Assembly (NCBI RefSeq): GCF_010015475.1
Contig: NZ_SSNI01000001.1
Coordinates: forward strand, 248,001-312,000
Direction: 5' to 3'
Source of the DNA: Pontibacter pamirensis
GTDB taxonomy: Bacteria; Bacteroidota; Bacteroidia; Cytophagales; Hymenobacteraceae
Length of the DNA stretch: 64,000 nt
How positions within the stretch are numbered: position 1 is the stretch's first letter; every line of letters starts with the position of its first letter. The notes beneath the pieces are model-generated. The model worked only from the letters and a program-made list of their open reading frames with translations, had not been told where the DNA came from and did no database searches. Below, piece after piece: positions 20,789 through 29,539 of the stretch. The position numbers were made by a program, and so were the translations under genes.

Positions 20789-22654
20789 ATGGCAAAAGTT
20801 GCAATAAACCTTTCTACTGGTGCGCTTCAGCAGGCAGAAGTAATAGTAGGCATAGATTTAGGAACGACCAACAGCTTGGTGGCCTACATCCATCCTGAAG
20901 ATAAGAAACCCATCGCAATCAACGACCAGGGCCGTGGCACCATTGTGCCCTCGGTGGTGCATTTCGCGCAAAACGGCGAAACGCTGGTGGGTACAGAAGC
21001 AAAAGATTACCTCATTACAGATCCTGCGAATACCATCTATTCAATAAAGCGCTTGCTTGGTAAATCCTACAGGGACCTTGGCGAGCATAAAGACTACTTT
21101 GGGTATAAGATTATAGATGATGATAGCGAAGGCTTGGTAAAGGTCCGGGTGAAGGATAAGTTCTATTCACCTATAGAGTTATCAGCAGAGATATTAAAAG
21201 AGCTGCGCGAACGGGCAGAGCATTCGCTTAAAACGCCGGTTAACCGTGCCGTTATTACCGTACCTGCCTATTTTAACGACTCACAGCGGCAGGCTACCCG
21301 CGATGCCGGTAAGCTGGCAGGGCTGGAGGTGCTGCGCATCGTGAATGAGCCAACCGCAGCGGCACTGGCTTACGGTATCGGTATAGACCCGAATGAGGAG
21401 AAGACGGTGGCGGTATATGATTTAGGTGGCGGTACATTCGATATCTCTATTCTGAGCCTACACCAGGGCATATTCGAAGTGCTTTCTACCAATGGTGATA
21501 CTTACCTGGGTGGTGATGACTTCGACCGCGCCATCATCAACCACTGGATAAGCGAAAATCAGCTTGTTGCGGATACCATCAACCAGGATAAGAACCTGTC
21601 GCAGGAGCTGCGCCTGAAGGCTGAGGAGGCAAAGAAAGTGCTAAGTTCGCAGGAAGTATATACCAGCAACATCAACGGAGAAATAGAGTGCCACCTGGAG
21701 CGACATACCTTTGAGAGACTAGTAGCGCCGATTGTGGCGAGAACAATGGAGAACTGCCGCCAGGCAATGGCCGATGCGAAGCTGAAGCCGGAGCAGATTG
21801 ACGCCGTGATTATGGTGGGAGGTTCTACCCGCGTGCCGATGGTATACGATGCTGTGTCAGAGTTCTTCGGAAAGCCGGCAAACAATTCGCATAATCCGGA
21901 TGAGGTAGTAGCGCTGGGCGCTGCCATCCAGGCCGATATTCTGGCCGGAAACCGCAAAGATATCCTGCTGCTGGACGTAACGCCGCTCACGCTGGGAATC
22001 GAAACCATGGGCGGACTAATGGACCCTATCATTTCCAGAAACTCCAAAATACCAACGAAAGCCGGCCGGCAGTACACCACTTCTGTGGACGGACAGGTGA
22101 ACATGAAGATCTCCGTTTTCCAGGGCGAGCGCGACATTGTGAAGGAAAACCGCAAGTTGGCAGAGTTCGACCTGAAAGGCATACCGGCCATGCCTGCGGG
22201 TTTCCCTAAGGTGGATGTGAACTTCATCCTGAATGCGGACGGTATCCTGAAGGTAGAGGCGATTGAGGTTCGTTCCGGCACACGGCAGGAGGTAGAAGTG
22301 AAGCCACAATATGGCTTGACTGATGAGCAGGTAGAGCAGATGCTAATGGACTCCATCACCCACGCCAAAGACGATGTATCGGCGCGTATGCAGATAGAAG
22401 CTCGCAGCACAGCCGAGCAGATGCTGTACCAGGTAGAGCGCTTTGTAGATAAAAATGCAGAGCACCTGACAGAGGAGGAGGTGGCCCTAACCCGTAAGAA
22501 TGTACAAAACTTGAAAAATGTATTAGCCTCCGGTGGTGACAAAGATGCTATTTATGGTGCTGTGGACGTGCTGGAAGCGCAGACGAGCCCTTTTGCAGAG
22601 CGCGTGATGCAGATATCTATCAAGAAGGCCATGTCTGGGAAAAAGATTGATTAA
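20789..22654 (+). CDS. hscA: Hsp70 chaperone of the HscA type
   Basis: 621 residues, shorter than DnaK and close to E. coli HscA (616). A 17-residue N-terminal lead precedes the ATPase signature VGIDLGTTNSLVAYI. Other marks are AVITVPAYFNDSQRQATRDA, VNEPTAAALAYG, VYDLGGGTFDISIL and IMVGGSTRVPMVYDAV. The substrate-binding domain starts near DVTPLTLGIETMGG. The end lacks the EEVD-like and Gly-rich tail of DnaK. HscA helps transfer Fe-S clusters from IscU. No iscU or hscB lies nearby, so a second DnaK-like role remains possible. Confidence 0.8.
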   Translation: MAKVAINLSTGALQQAEVIVGIDLGTTNSLVAYIHPEDKKPIAINDQGRGTIVPSVVHFAQNGETLVGTEAKDYLITDPANTIYSIKRLLGKSYRDLGEHKDYFGYKIIDDDSEGLVKVRVKDKFYSPIELSAEILKELRERAEHSLKTPVNRAVITVPAYFNDSQRQATRDAGKLAGLEVLRIVNEPTAAALAYGIGIDPNEEKTVAVYDLGGGTFDISILSLHQGIFEVLSTNGDTYLGGDDFDRAIINHWISENQLVADTINQDKNLSQELRLKAEEAKKVLSSQEVYTSNINGEIECHLERHTFERLVAPIVARTMENCRQAMADAKLKPEQIDAVIMVGGSTRVPMVYDAVSEFFGKPANNSHNPDEVVALGAAIQADILAGNRKDILLLDVTPLTLGIETMGGLMDPIISRNSKIPTKAGRQYTTSVDGQVNMKISVFQGERDIVKENRKLAEFDLKGIPAMPAGFPKVDVNFILNADGILKVEAIEVRSGTRQEVEVKPQYGLTDEQVEQMLMDSITHAKDDVSARMQIEARSTAEQMLYQVERFVDKNAEHLTEEEVALTRKNVQNLKNVLASGGDKDAIYGAVDVLEAQTSPFAERVMQISIKKAMSGKKID

Positions 22655-22674
22655 TGATACATATAGCTAAGAAT

Positions 22675-22708
22675 AAAAAGCGCTGGCAGGTTTCTGTCAG
22701 CGCTTTTT
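22675..22708 (+). terminator. Terminator after the Hsp70 gene
   Basis: A 15-bp stem (22675-22689 with 22694-22708, one G-T pair) with a GTTT loop; the outer A5/T5 makes it work on both strands. Confidence 0.9.
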
Positions 22709-22904
22709 GATTTTATAGTAGAAGCAGTTGTCATCCTGTAAGAATCTTGGTTGAAGAGAGGTTAAGCTGATGTCATATATAAATAATTTTGCCTAAGCTC
22801 GCGTGGTAGCTGTTCATCCAGCGGCATCTCACCTACAGTTGCATTGTTTCTCTCTGAGCTCTCAAGGCCGAGAGGCCTCGTCTTTGGGCATCGCGCTGGG
22901 AGTT

Positions 22905-22960
22905 TTTTGCGCCAGGGCGCTGCCGCGCGAGCGGCACCAAAAATCTCCAAAGACGCTCAA
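22905..22960 (-). repeat. REP-like hairpin element, copy A
   Basis: Read on the minus strand it contains the line GAGATTTTTGGTGCC and then a perfect 6-bp hairpin (22921-22926 with 22931-22936, TGCCGC/GCGGCA around a four-base loop). It resembles copy B 200 bases away in the opposite orientation, with 16 of 19 bases identical just before the hairpin. The G-C pair in the stem is replaced by A-T in copy B, so pairing is preserved. Confidence 0.55.
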
Positions 22961-23094
22961 CCCAAAGACTGGAAACACCTTCACTCCGTGCTGGCGGATG
23001 AGTAAGGTTGTGTAGAAGGGTAAGGAGATATATACATGGACACTCCATATAACACCCATTTTGTCAGCTCGAAGGAAAAGTGATTCCAGTTTTT

Positions 23095-23150
23095 CTGAGA
23101 GGCGCCTTGTAGATTTCTGGTGCCACGCTAGTGGCAGCCGGTAGGCAGGA
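23095..23150 (+). repeat. REP-like hairpin element, copy B
   Basis: Plus-strand copy with TAGATTTCTGGTGCC and a perfect 6-bp hairpin (23121-23126 with 23131-23136, TGCCAC/GTGGCA, loop GCTA). Together with copy A it forms an inverted pair such as is seen in bacterial BIME structures. No transposase is present nearby. Confidence 0.55.
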
Positions 23151-23283
23151 AATGTACACAGCGCCGAACGGGAAAACGCACCCTCGCGGGAGTGGAGCGC
23201 TAAGTTACATCCATGCAAGAGGCCGCTCATGAGTCGCTGGAGGAACCACCACTACGGCAGCTTAGACAAAACCAGTTACCAAA

Positions 23284-23622
23284 TTAATTCAACACGCCCA
23301 ACACAAACTCCAGCAAATTATAATTAAAATAAAGCAGCGTGACCGCCACAATCACCCCCACCATCACATTGGCATACGGCGCATCCTGTTCCCGTACTTC
23401 CCGCACGCCCCAGTAGGTATAAGCCAGCAATGCTACTAGTGCATAAAGCAGCAGCAGAATAGGGATAGCCAGCAAAACCTCTACAGATGCAAACCGCCAG
23501 AAGTAGTTCAGGCCAAGCCACAGCACGTTCAGCGCCCAGGCGATCACCATCATCAGGATACTTCTGCTTCCGGAGCCTACGCCAATGCCTTTGAAAAACC
23601 TTGCTGTAGAGGTTTCTGCCAT
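23284..23622 (-). CDS. Small membrane protein of unknown function
   Basis: 112 residues with three likely membrane helices, at about residues 22-42, 48-69 and 88-110, and a short polar N-terminus. I do not recognise a family. Its start lies 5 bases after the stop of the upstream dehydrogenase gene, so the two are almost certainly cotranscribed and perhaps translationally coupled. No catalytic motif is visible. Confidence 0.7.
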   Translation of the reverse strand: MAETSTARFFKGIGVGSGSRSILMMVIAWALNVLWLGLNYFWRFASVEVLLAIPILLLLYALVALLAYTYWGVREVREQDAPYANVMVGVIVAVTLLYFNYNLLEFVLGVLN

Positions 23623-23627
23623 ATCTT

Positions 23628-24695
23628 TTATAGTTTAATGCCGAAGCGCTTGCCCAGTTCCTCCAGGTCGCGCGCAACAGGTGGCAGCAGCGGAATTCCT
23701 TTCTTCAGGCGCTTCTCTGTCATCTCACGCTCCGGGTCTCCCGGAATTAGCACCGCCTTCTGGCCTTTCTTTACTTTTGCTTTACGGAAAGTTTCAATCC
23801 AGTTGTCCATATGCGCTTTAAACTCGTCGGCCGGACGGAAAGCATCCACACGCATGGCACCCAGGAAATGACCGATGCCCTCCCCAACCAGGTTCTCAGC
23901 TACTGGCAGAAAGCTTACAAATGGAGGCACCCACGGGCCATAATTAGCACCTGAAAGCACAGCAGAGAAAATATCGACAATAGAAGCAAGGGCATAGCCT
24001 TTATGGCTTCCGTGCACTTTGTCGCTACCCAATGGCAGCAGGGCACCACCGTCCTTCAGTTCATTGGCATTGGTAGACCGGTCTCCTGCTTTTGTCTGAA
24101 TCCAGCCTACGGGTGCCTTTTTCTCTTTCCGCTGCAGAATCTCCAGTTTGCCATTGGCAGCAGAGGCAGTGGCAAAGTCTGCTACAAACGGGGGCTGGTT
24201 TTTAGTAGGTATAGCTACCGCAATCGGGTTTGTGCCCAGCATACGGTCAGTAGAGAAAGTCGGGGCCACCAGTGGCGAAGCATTCGTCATGGCAATACCA
24301 ATCATGTCGGATGATAATGCTTCCATGGCATGATAGCCTGCAATACCAAAATGGTTCGAATTTTTCACTGATACCCAGCCGGTGCCTACCTTGGCTGCCT
24401 TGTCGATGGCGATGTCCATGGCCTTTGGGGCAATCACCAGGCCTAAGCCGCCATCACCGTCTACAGTAGCGGTGCTGGGTGTTTCGTGCACAATGCGCAT
24501 GTTTGGCTTTGGGTTGATGCGGCCAGCCTCCCACAGGCGTACATAGCCACTTAAGCGGGCTACGCCATGAGAATCCACACCACGTAAATCAGCTTCTAAA
24601 AGTACCTCGGCAGCTAGCTTGGCGTCTTTGGGCGGGCAGCCCATGTGCAGGAAAACTTCTTGTGTAAAATCGAAAAGTTGTCTGTATGAATGCAT
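23628..24695 (-). CDS. Ldh-family malate/L-lactate-type dehydrogenase
   Basis: 355 residues of the YlbC/Ldh_2 family of NAD(P)-dependent 2-hydroxyacid dehydrogenases, unrelated to classic LDH/MDH. Marks: ADLRGVDSHGVARLSGYVRL, VKNSNHFGIAGYHAMEAL with the conserved His, NASPLVAPTFSTDRMLGTNP, DFATASAANGKLEI and GSHKGYALASIVDIFSAVLS. Family members act on malate, lactate, ureidoglycolate or other 2-hydroxyacids; the substrate here cannot be read from sequence. Confidence 0.88.
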   Translation of the reverse strand: MHSYRQLFDFTQEVFLHMGCPPKDAKLAAEVLLEADLRGVDSHGVARLSGYVRLWEAGRINPKPNMRIVHETPSTATVDGDGGLGLVIAPKAMDIAIDKAAKVGTGWVSVKNSNHFGIAGYHAMEALSSDMIGIAMTNASPLVAPTFSTDRMLGTNPIAVAIPTKNQPPFVADFATASAANGKLEILQRKEKKAPVGWIQTKAGDRSTNANELKDGGALLPLGSDKVHGSHKGYALASIVDIFSAVLSGANYGPWVPPFVSFLPVAENLVGEGIGHFLGAMRVDAFRPADEFKAHMDNWIETFRKAKVKKGQKAVLIPGDPEREMTEKRLKKGIPLLPPVARDLEELGKRFGIKL

Positions 24696-24801
24696 AAAAG
24701 ATTGTTCTCTGATAGAGGCTGCAAATTAACAAATTATAGAATGAATGCCTTACCTCCTGAATGGTACTGTAAGGGAGAAAGGCTATACTTCATGCATGGG
24801 T

Positions 24802-25746
24802 CTATACTCGTTCTTCCTCCAGCACCTTCTGCAAAACACCCTCCTTCAGCGCATAAGCAGAAACACGTATTTCCTGCAGGTTGTAAGTTTCCAATACAAA
24901 GGCAACAGCAATGCTTGCCAGCACAATCATGTCCACGCGCATCTCCAGCATACCCGGTATAGCAAGGCGTTCTTCATGATTTTTGCGGAGCAGGTCGTGG
25001 TGTATCTGGTAAAAGTCGCCTATAGGCAGCACAGAGGCGGCAGGTTGGTTCTGCTGCCGGCTGAAGTCGCCTTTGCTTTGGGCATCAATGTCACAGAGGG
25101 TGTCGAAGGTACCGGAAGAACCTACTAACACAGTTGGTTTATACTGTTCCACCGCCTCAGTGAGTGGCTGTAGTTTCTCTTTTAAGTATGATTTTTCAGC
25201 TTCGGCATTCTCCGGTGCAATGGGGTCTTGCTTGAAAAACTGATCCATCAGGCGCTGCGCCCCGATTTCGAAGCTGCGTTTCCAGAAAATCTCCTGCTTA
25301 TTGCAGATGATAAACTCCACGCTGCCACCGCCAATGTCCATCACCAGCGATGTCTGCTCATCCAGTACGCCGGCTGATCGCACACCATAGTAGATGAATT
25401 CCGCTTCCTTGTCTCCGTCAATTACCTCCACCTGTATATCCGTCCACTTAAAGATGTCTTTGATGAAGTCATCGCCGTTGGAGGCATTTCGCACCATGCT
25501 CGTCGCCATCGCCCTTACCGTCTCCACCTCATACTCATCGATCTGCTTTCTGAAATCCTTGAGTGTCCGAATGGCGCGCTCATAGGCTTCCGGCGCAATG
25601 GCTCCATTGCTGATACCGCCCTGCCCCAAACGAACCGGCACCTTCGTTTTAACGAAGTCCTGTTGGTTCCCATTTTTATCTACTTCTGTAATAAGCAGGT
25701 GAAAAGTGTTAGTGCCCATGTCGATGAGTGCGAAGCGGTTTTTCAT
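24802..25746 (-). CDS. ppx: Ppx/GppA family exopolyphosphatase
   Basis: 314 residues, the single-unit short form. The sugar-kinase/Hsp70-like ATP fold shows FALIDMGTNTFHLLI at the start and MDIGGGSVEFIICN near residue 140; PTVLVGSSGTFDTLCD follows. It lacks the C-terminal HD domain of E. coli Ppx. Substrates may be polyphosphate or pppGpp; sequence alone does not decide. A tail-to-tail or operon partner is not evident. Confidence 0.85.
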   Translation of the reverse strand: MKNRFALIDMGTNTFHLLITEVDKNGNQQDFVKTKVPVRLGQGGISNGAIAPEAYERAIRTLKDFRKQIDEYEVETVRAMATSMVRNASNGDDFIKDIFKWTDIQVEVIDGDKEAEFIYYGVRSAGVLDEQTSLVMDIGGGSVEFIICNKQEIFWKRSFEIGAQRLMDQFFKQDPIAPENAEAEKSYLKEKLQPLTEAVEQYKPTVLVGSSGTFDTLCDIDAQSKGDFSRQQNQPAASVLPIGDFYQIHHDLLRKNHEERLAIPGMLEMRVDMIVLASIAVAFVLETYNLQEIRVSAYALKEGVLQKVLEEERV

Positions 25747-25790
25747 GGTTGCAATAATTGTTAATTTAAGAGTATTAGAAGACAGCCTTT

Positions 25791-26609
25791 TTATTTGAGT
25801 GTTTGAGTTTGAGGGGCAAAAAAGAAGTTCTTGTCCTCTTCTTTATGAAACTTTTTTAATGCTTTAAAGGAAACAAAATTAGATTTAAGCTCCTTCAGAG
25901 GTACAATATAGAGTTGTTCGGGGCTCGCTCCTTTTCCTCCAATTCCTATTGCAATGAAAACAGGTACATTTCGCTTTGCCTCAAAATTCTGATATCTTTT
26001 AAACTGTTCAGGATTGGCAACCTCAACTCCTCCTTTATAAAAGTTGCTCTTCCATTTGCATTCTACAGCAAATTCTGAAGTTTGCTCTTTTAATTCGAAT
26101 TCTAAAATTAGGTCAGGTTGTTGTGTTGTTTCAGCATACACTCCTTCAACATATTTATCCCCTGCCCATTCTTTGATTTTGAAATACTTCTTATTGAACT
26201 TCTTAACTATAAATTTTTCAAAATCATAACCATTCTTCTTATTGATGTCGATTGTTTCTGTTTCTGCTGTTTCACCTGACTGGGAAATTCTGCTTTCAAT
26301 GTCTTTGATAACACTATCATAATCCAGCCCCTTATTGTCGACTATTTGTTTAATAATAGTTTGTTCCTTAGGTGTAAAAACGCCATCAACAATAGCCATA
26401 TTAATTGCTTTTTCTAATTCATCATTATCAGGAATTTGCTCAACTGGCCCTGCAGTTAACGCAACAGCAGACTCTGCGATTGGTGCAGCTGATTCAACGG
26501 CACGTGCAACTGGCTCTGCTGATGTCTTTGAAGAAGAATAAACAAATAAACCAGCAATAAAGCTGATGAAACCAATTATCATTAATACTAATCCTGTCAT
26601 TTTGCTCAT
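25791..26609 (-). CDS. Membrane-anchored protein with TerB-like and PD-(D/E)XK nuclease-like domains
   Basis: 272 residues. One membrane helix at 6-24 is followed by an Ala/Pro/Glu linker. Residues 64-105 resemble the TerB-like helical domain (AINMAIVDGVFTPKEQTIIK, with Asp75-Gly76 and Glu82). Residues 125-245 look like a restriction-endonuclease fold: a GYDFEKFIVKKF helix, Pro165-Asp166, then Glu183-Cys-Lys185 in FAVECKWK, and EQFKRYQ. The DNA is visibly richer in A+T than the ppx and methyltransferase genes beside it. Known: the PD...ExK layout is the catalytic core of this fold. Inferred: a membrane-tethered nuclease, perhaps in defence or DNA quality control. Confidence 0.6.
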   Translation of the reverse strand: MSKMTGLVLMIIGFISFIAGLFVYSSSKTSAEPVARAVESAAPIAESAVALTAGPVEQIPDNDELEKAINMAIVDGVFTPKEQTIIKQIVDNKGLDYDSVIKDIESRISQSGETAETETIDINKKNGYDFEKFIVKKFNKKYFKIKEWAGDKYVEGVYAETTQQPDLILEFELKEQTSEFAVECKWKSNFYKGGVEVANPEQFKRYQNFEAKRNVPVFIAIGIGGKGASPEQLYIVPLKELKSNFVSFKALKKFHKEEDKNFFFAPQTQTLK

Positions 26610-26720
26610 CTTTTTTATGTGTATCTATAAGACTAAACATATGCCAGATATAACCCTGTGGGACTATAAATCTATCGAAGGCAAGTAAATGACATTAATT
26701 ATATATTAAAAATTTAACAC

Positions 26721-27614
26721 CTATTTTCCCGCCGAAGTAAACCTAAATAAAGTCCCTAAAGGCAATCTCCTGTTGCCGCTATCATGCAGGTACAACTCCC
26801 CCAGTTCTTCATTCTGCACCTGCTCCCCAAATGTTCCCCGCATCAGGTTATCCAGAATCATAGCGGAGAAGCCGATGGAGTAGAGGTTGATGAGCAGGAA
26901 ATAATCTGTCTTGTCGAGCAGCTCGCGGCACAGCTTCACCATCTCGTTCAGCTCGTTTTCCAGTTGCCACTTTTCGCCGTTCGGGCCGCGGCCATAAGAA
27001 GGTGGGTCTAGGATGATGCCATTGTAGGTGTTGCCGCGCTTTACCTCACGGCGGGCATATTTCATGGCGTCTTCTACAATCCAGCGCACGTTGTCGAGGT
27101 TGCTGGCTTCCATGTTATCACGGGCCCAGAAGTTCACCTGCTTCACTGAGTCAAGGTGTGTCACGTCGGCGCCGGCGGCTTTGGCAGCCAGTGTGGCGGC
27201 TCCCGTATAGGCGAACATGTTTAATACCTTTGGCTGTGGCGTTTTTAATTTGCGGGTAGTATCGTAAATAAATTTCCAGTTGCTGTCCTGCTCCGGAAAC
27301 AAGCCCACATGCTTAAAGGATGATAACCCTAAACGGAAACGCAATTTCAGGTCGTTATAGTTGTAGTTGATGTACCACTGCTCAGGCATTCCTTTCTTCA
27401 GTTGCCACTGGCCTTTCTCGGTGCTGTTTTTGTCGCGGGTGAACACGGCATTGGCCATACGCTGCCACTCCTGCTCCGGAAGGTGCTTGTCCCAAATAGC
27501 CTGAGGCTCAGGACGCGCCACATAATATTGGCCAAAGCGCTCCAGTTTCTCAAAATTTCCGGAATCTATTAATTCATAATCATCCCAGTTTTCTGTTGTA
27601 AGAAAGGAATACAT
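26721..27614 (-). CDS. Class I SAM-dependent methyltransferase, RlmI/RlmK-like
   Basis: 297 residues. Motif I is VLNMFAYTGAATLAAKAAGA near residue 130, followed by acidic HLDSVKQ; motif IV is ILDPPSYGRGPNGEKW. This combination is typical of rRNA m5C/m2G methyltransferases of the RlmI group, but the N-terminal PUA domain is absent, and the target is unknown. It is transcribed away from dapF. Confidence 0.8.
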   Translation of the reverse strand: MYSFLTTENWDDYELIDSGNFEKLERFGQYYVARPEPQAIWDKHLPEQEWQRMANAVFTRDKNSTEKGQWQLKKGMPEQWYINYNYNDLKLRFRLGLSSFKHVGLFPEQDSNWKFIYDTTRKLKTPQPKVLNMFAYTGAATLAAKAAGADVTHLDSVKQVNFWARDNMEASNLDNVRWIVEDAMKYARREVKRGNTYNGIILDPPSYGRGPNGEKWQLENELNEMVKLCRELLDKTDYFLLINLYSIGFSAMILDNLMRGTFGEQVQNEELGELYLHDSGNRRLPLGTLFRFTSAGK

Positions 27615-27621
27615 ATCTTTG
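27614..27621 (+). promoter_or_regulatory. -7 box for dapF
   Basis: TATCTTTG overlaps the methyltransferase start codon on the other strand, about 106 bases before dapF. A TTG at 27596-27598 is spaced by only 15 bases, slightly short for this promoter class. Confidence 0.4.
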
Positions 27622-27726
27622 TCGTTAATTTCTGGCTGGTGCCGGTTGGAGGTAGAGGCAAAAGTACTTAATATCCACCAAACCTTAAAAAGTGCACGCA
27701 GCCGACTTTTTATTTGTTACAACGAT

Positions 27727-28527
27727 ATGGCAATAACCTTTTATAAGTACCAGGGCACGGGGAATGACTTCGTGATGGTCGATAATCGTAAACATTCTTT
27801 CCCTACCGACGATGAGATGTTGGTAAAGCAAATTTGTGACAGACGCACCGGCGTTGGGGCAGATGGCTTGATTCTGCTGCAGGACCATCCGGACTATGAC
27901 TTTGAGATGGTGTACTACAACGCTGATGGCCGCTTAGGCTCCATGTGTGGGAATGGCGCGCGCTGCACCGTGCGATTTGCAAGACAATTGGGTGTGATAG
28001 AAGACGTAGCTTGTTTTCTGGCCGCCGATGGAGAGCATCAGGCCAGCGTGGAGCGCGACCTTATCCAGCTCAAGATGAATGACGTGCATGATACAGAGAA
28101 GATTGGAGAAGATTTTTACCTGAACACCGGTTCTCCGCACTATGTGCGATTTGTAGATAATGTGCAGGACCTGGACGTGTATGCAGAAGGCCGCGCCATC
28201 CGCTACAACGACCGCTTTGCAGCAGAGGGCACGAACGTGAACTTTGTTGAGCGGATTTCAGATAATGAAATATTTGTGCGCACCTATGAGCGAGGTGTGG
28301 AAGACGAAACACTTTCGTGCGGAACAGGTGTAACCGCCTGTGCTTTGGTGGCAGGCTTAAAAGGGCTAAAGAACCCTGTGAAGGTAAAAACCTTAGGAGG
28401 TGAGTTAAAGGTAACCTTCAAACAAGAGGAAGATACCTTTAAACATATTAACTTGGTAGGGCCGGCGAAGCAGGTCTTCACAGGTTCAGTGCCGCTGCAG
28501 CAGGCACAGCCACAACAGCAACTGTAA
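27727..28527 (+). CDS. dapF: Diaminopimelate epimerase
   Basis: 266 residues from ATG 27727; an in-frame upstream extension is possible but does not resemble the family. FYKYQGTGNDFVMVDNR starts the protein. The catalytic Cys pair is in MCGNGARCTVRFA and in DETLSCGTGVTACALVA. It converts LL- to meso-diaminopimelate for lysine and peptidoglycan synthesis. The C-terminus has an extra Gln-rich end (QAQPQQQL). Confidence 0.96.
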   Translation: MAITFYKYQGTGNDFVMVDNRKHSFPTDDEMLVKQICDRRTGVGADGLILLQDHPDYDFEMVYYNADGRLGSMCGNGARCTVRFARQLGVIEDVACFLAADGEHQASVERDLIQLKMNDVHDTEKIGEDFYLNTGSPHYVRFVDNVQDLDVYAEGRAIRYNDRFAAEGTNVNFVERISDNEIFVRTYERGVEDETLSCGTGVTACALVAGLKGLKNPVKVKTLGGELKVTFKQEEDTFKHINLVGPAKQVFTGSVPLQQAQPQQQL

Positions 28528-28544
28528 ACCCAATTCGGATCAGC

Positions 28545-29063
28545 GTGTTGCTACGTTCAGAAAAAACATACCTCAGAGCTTTGGAATCCTCTGATCTGGA
28601 TTTCCTGTATACCCTCGAAAACGACACGTCTGTCTGGCATGTAGGCAATACCCTCACCCCCTACTCGAGGTTTGTCCTGCAAGCGTACCTCGAAAATGCC
28701 ACCCTCGACATTTACACTGTAAAACAGCTGCGGCTGGTTATCTGCAACCAGGAGGACCAAGCTGCCGGAGCTGTTGATCTTTTCGATTTTGACCCCTTGC
28801 ACAGGCGGGCAGGAGTGGGTATTGTAGTGGCTGCTCCGCATAGGGGGAAGGGACATGCGCCAGAGGCACTTCAATTATTGCTGGACTACTGCCAAAACAC
28901 GCTGCTGCTACACCAGGTATACTGCACTGTTACGGCTACAAATCTGGCCAGCATCAATCTTTTTCAGATAGCCGGTTTCGAAAGAGTTGGTATCCGGAAA
29001 GACTGGCTGCAAACACCCACTGGCTGGCAGGACGTGGTGGAGTTTCAGAAGGTGCTTTCATGA
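28545..29063 (+). CDS. GNAT N-acetyltransferase, RimJ/RimL type
   Basis: 172 residues from a GTG start; the next codon TTG is an alternative. The fold shows LRALESSDLDFLYTLEND, the acetyl-CoA loop HRGKGHAPEALQLLLDYC and VTATNLASINLFQIAGFERV. It lies 17 bases after dapF and overlaps the next acetyltransferase by four bases, so all three are likely one operon. The substrate is unknown. Confidence 0.85.
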   Translation: MLLRSEKTYLRALESSDLDFLYTLENDTSVWHVGNTLTPYSRFVLQAYLENATLDIYTVKQLRLVICNQEDQAAGAVDLFDFDPLHRRAGVGIVVAAPHRGKGHAPEALQLLLDYCQNTLLLHQVYCTVTATNLASINLFQIAGFERVGIRKDWLQTPTGWQDVVEFQKVLS

Positions 29064-29539
29064 GAAATGTTTCAAGTAATCTTTGTGCTGATATGGTAGG
29101 AATTACTTTTCGCCGCGCAACAGTAGGAGATATCGAAGGCATGTCCAGAGTGCGAATGGCCGTCCTGGAAAACAGGTTGTCAGATCCTGCGCTGGTTACT
29201 CCTGCTATGTACAGTGAGATGCTGCAGGAAAAAGGAGCTGGCTGGGTATGTGAGGCAGCGGGTGAAGTGGTCGGCTTCGCGATAGTAGACATTTCGCTAT
29301 CAAATGTCTGGGCGTTGTTTGTGGACCCTCTTTTCGAGAATAAAGGGATTGGCAGGCAACTGCATAACCTGATGGTAACCTGGAGCTTTGCTGCCGGGCA
29401 ATCTAAACTATGGCTTTCTACGGACCCCGGTACCCGGGCAGAAGCATTCTACAGAAAGGTCGGTTGGGTGGAAACGGGTATAGAACAGAACGGAGAAATC
29501 AGGTTTGAGTTAAACAAACCTAATTCCACGATACACTAA
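29060..29539 (+). CDS. GNAT N-acetyltransferase
   Basis: 159 residues. ITFRRATVGDIEGMSRVRMA is the usual GNAT opening; the acetyl-CoA loop is FENKGIGRQLHNLMV, and AEAFYRKVGWVETGIEQNGE closes the fold. Its ATG overlaps the TGA of the preceding acetyltransferase (ATGA), showing translational coupling. The two proteins are not close copies. Substrate unknown. Confidence 0.85.
   Translation: MRNVSSNLCADMVGITFRRATVGDIEGMSRVRMAVLENRLSDPALVTPAMYSEMLQEKGAGWVCEAAGEVVGFAIVDISLSNVWALFVDPLFENKGIGRQLHNLMVTWSFAAGQSKLWLSTDPGTRAEAFYRKVGWVETGIEQNGEIRFELNKPNSTIH

Larger units (their letters stand above)
22709..23283. other. Non-coding 575-base gap
   Basis: No convincing gene. Frames on both strands are Cys/Arg/Ser-rich, have no family resemblance and overlap each other. 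The stretch is patchy in composition: A+T-rich near 22.77 kb, G+C-rich at 22.86-22.95 and 23.1-23.2 kb. It carries two inverted copies of a hairpin element, listed separately. Confidence 0.6.

Noticed and set aside
21559..22542. 327-codon open frame antisense to the Hsp70 gene
   Set aside because: It is Ser/Thr/Arg-rich with no family resemblance, and lies fully opposite a strongly conserved gene; it reflects codon bias of the coding strand.
22803..23230. Several overlapping frames of 60-122 codons on both strands in the GC-rich gap
   Set aside because: They overlap one another, are Cys/Arg-rich, show no conserved pattern and cover the hairpin repeats.
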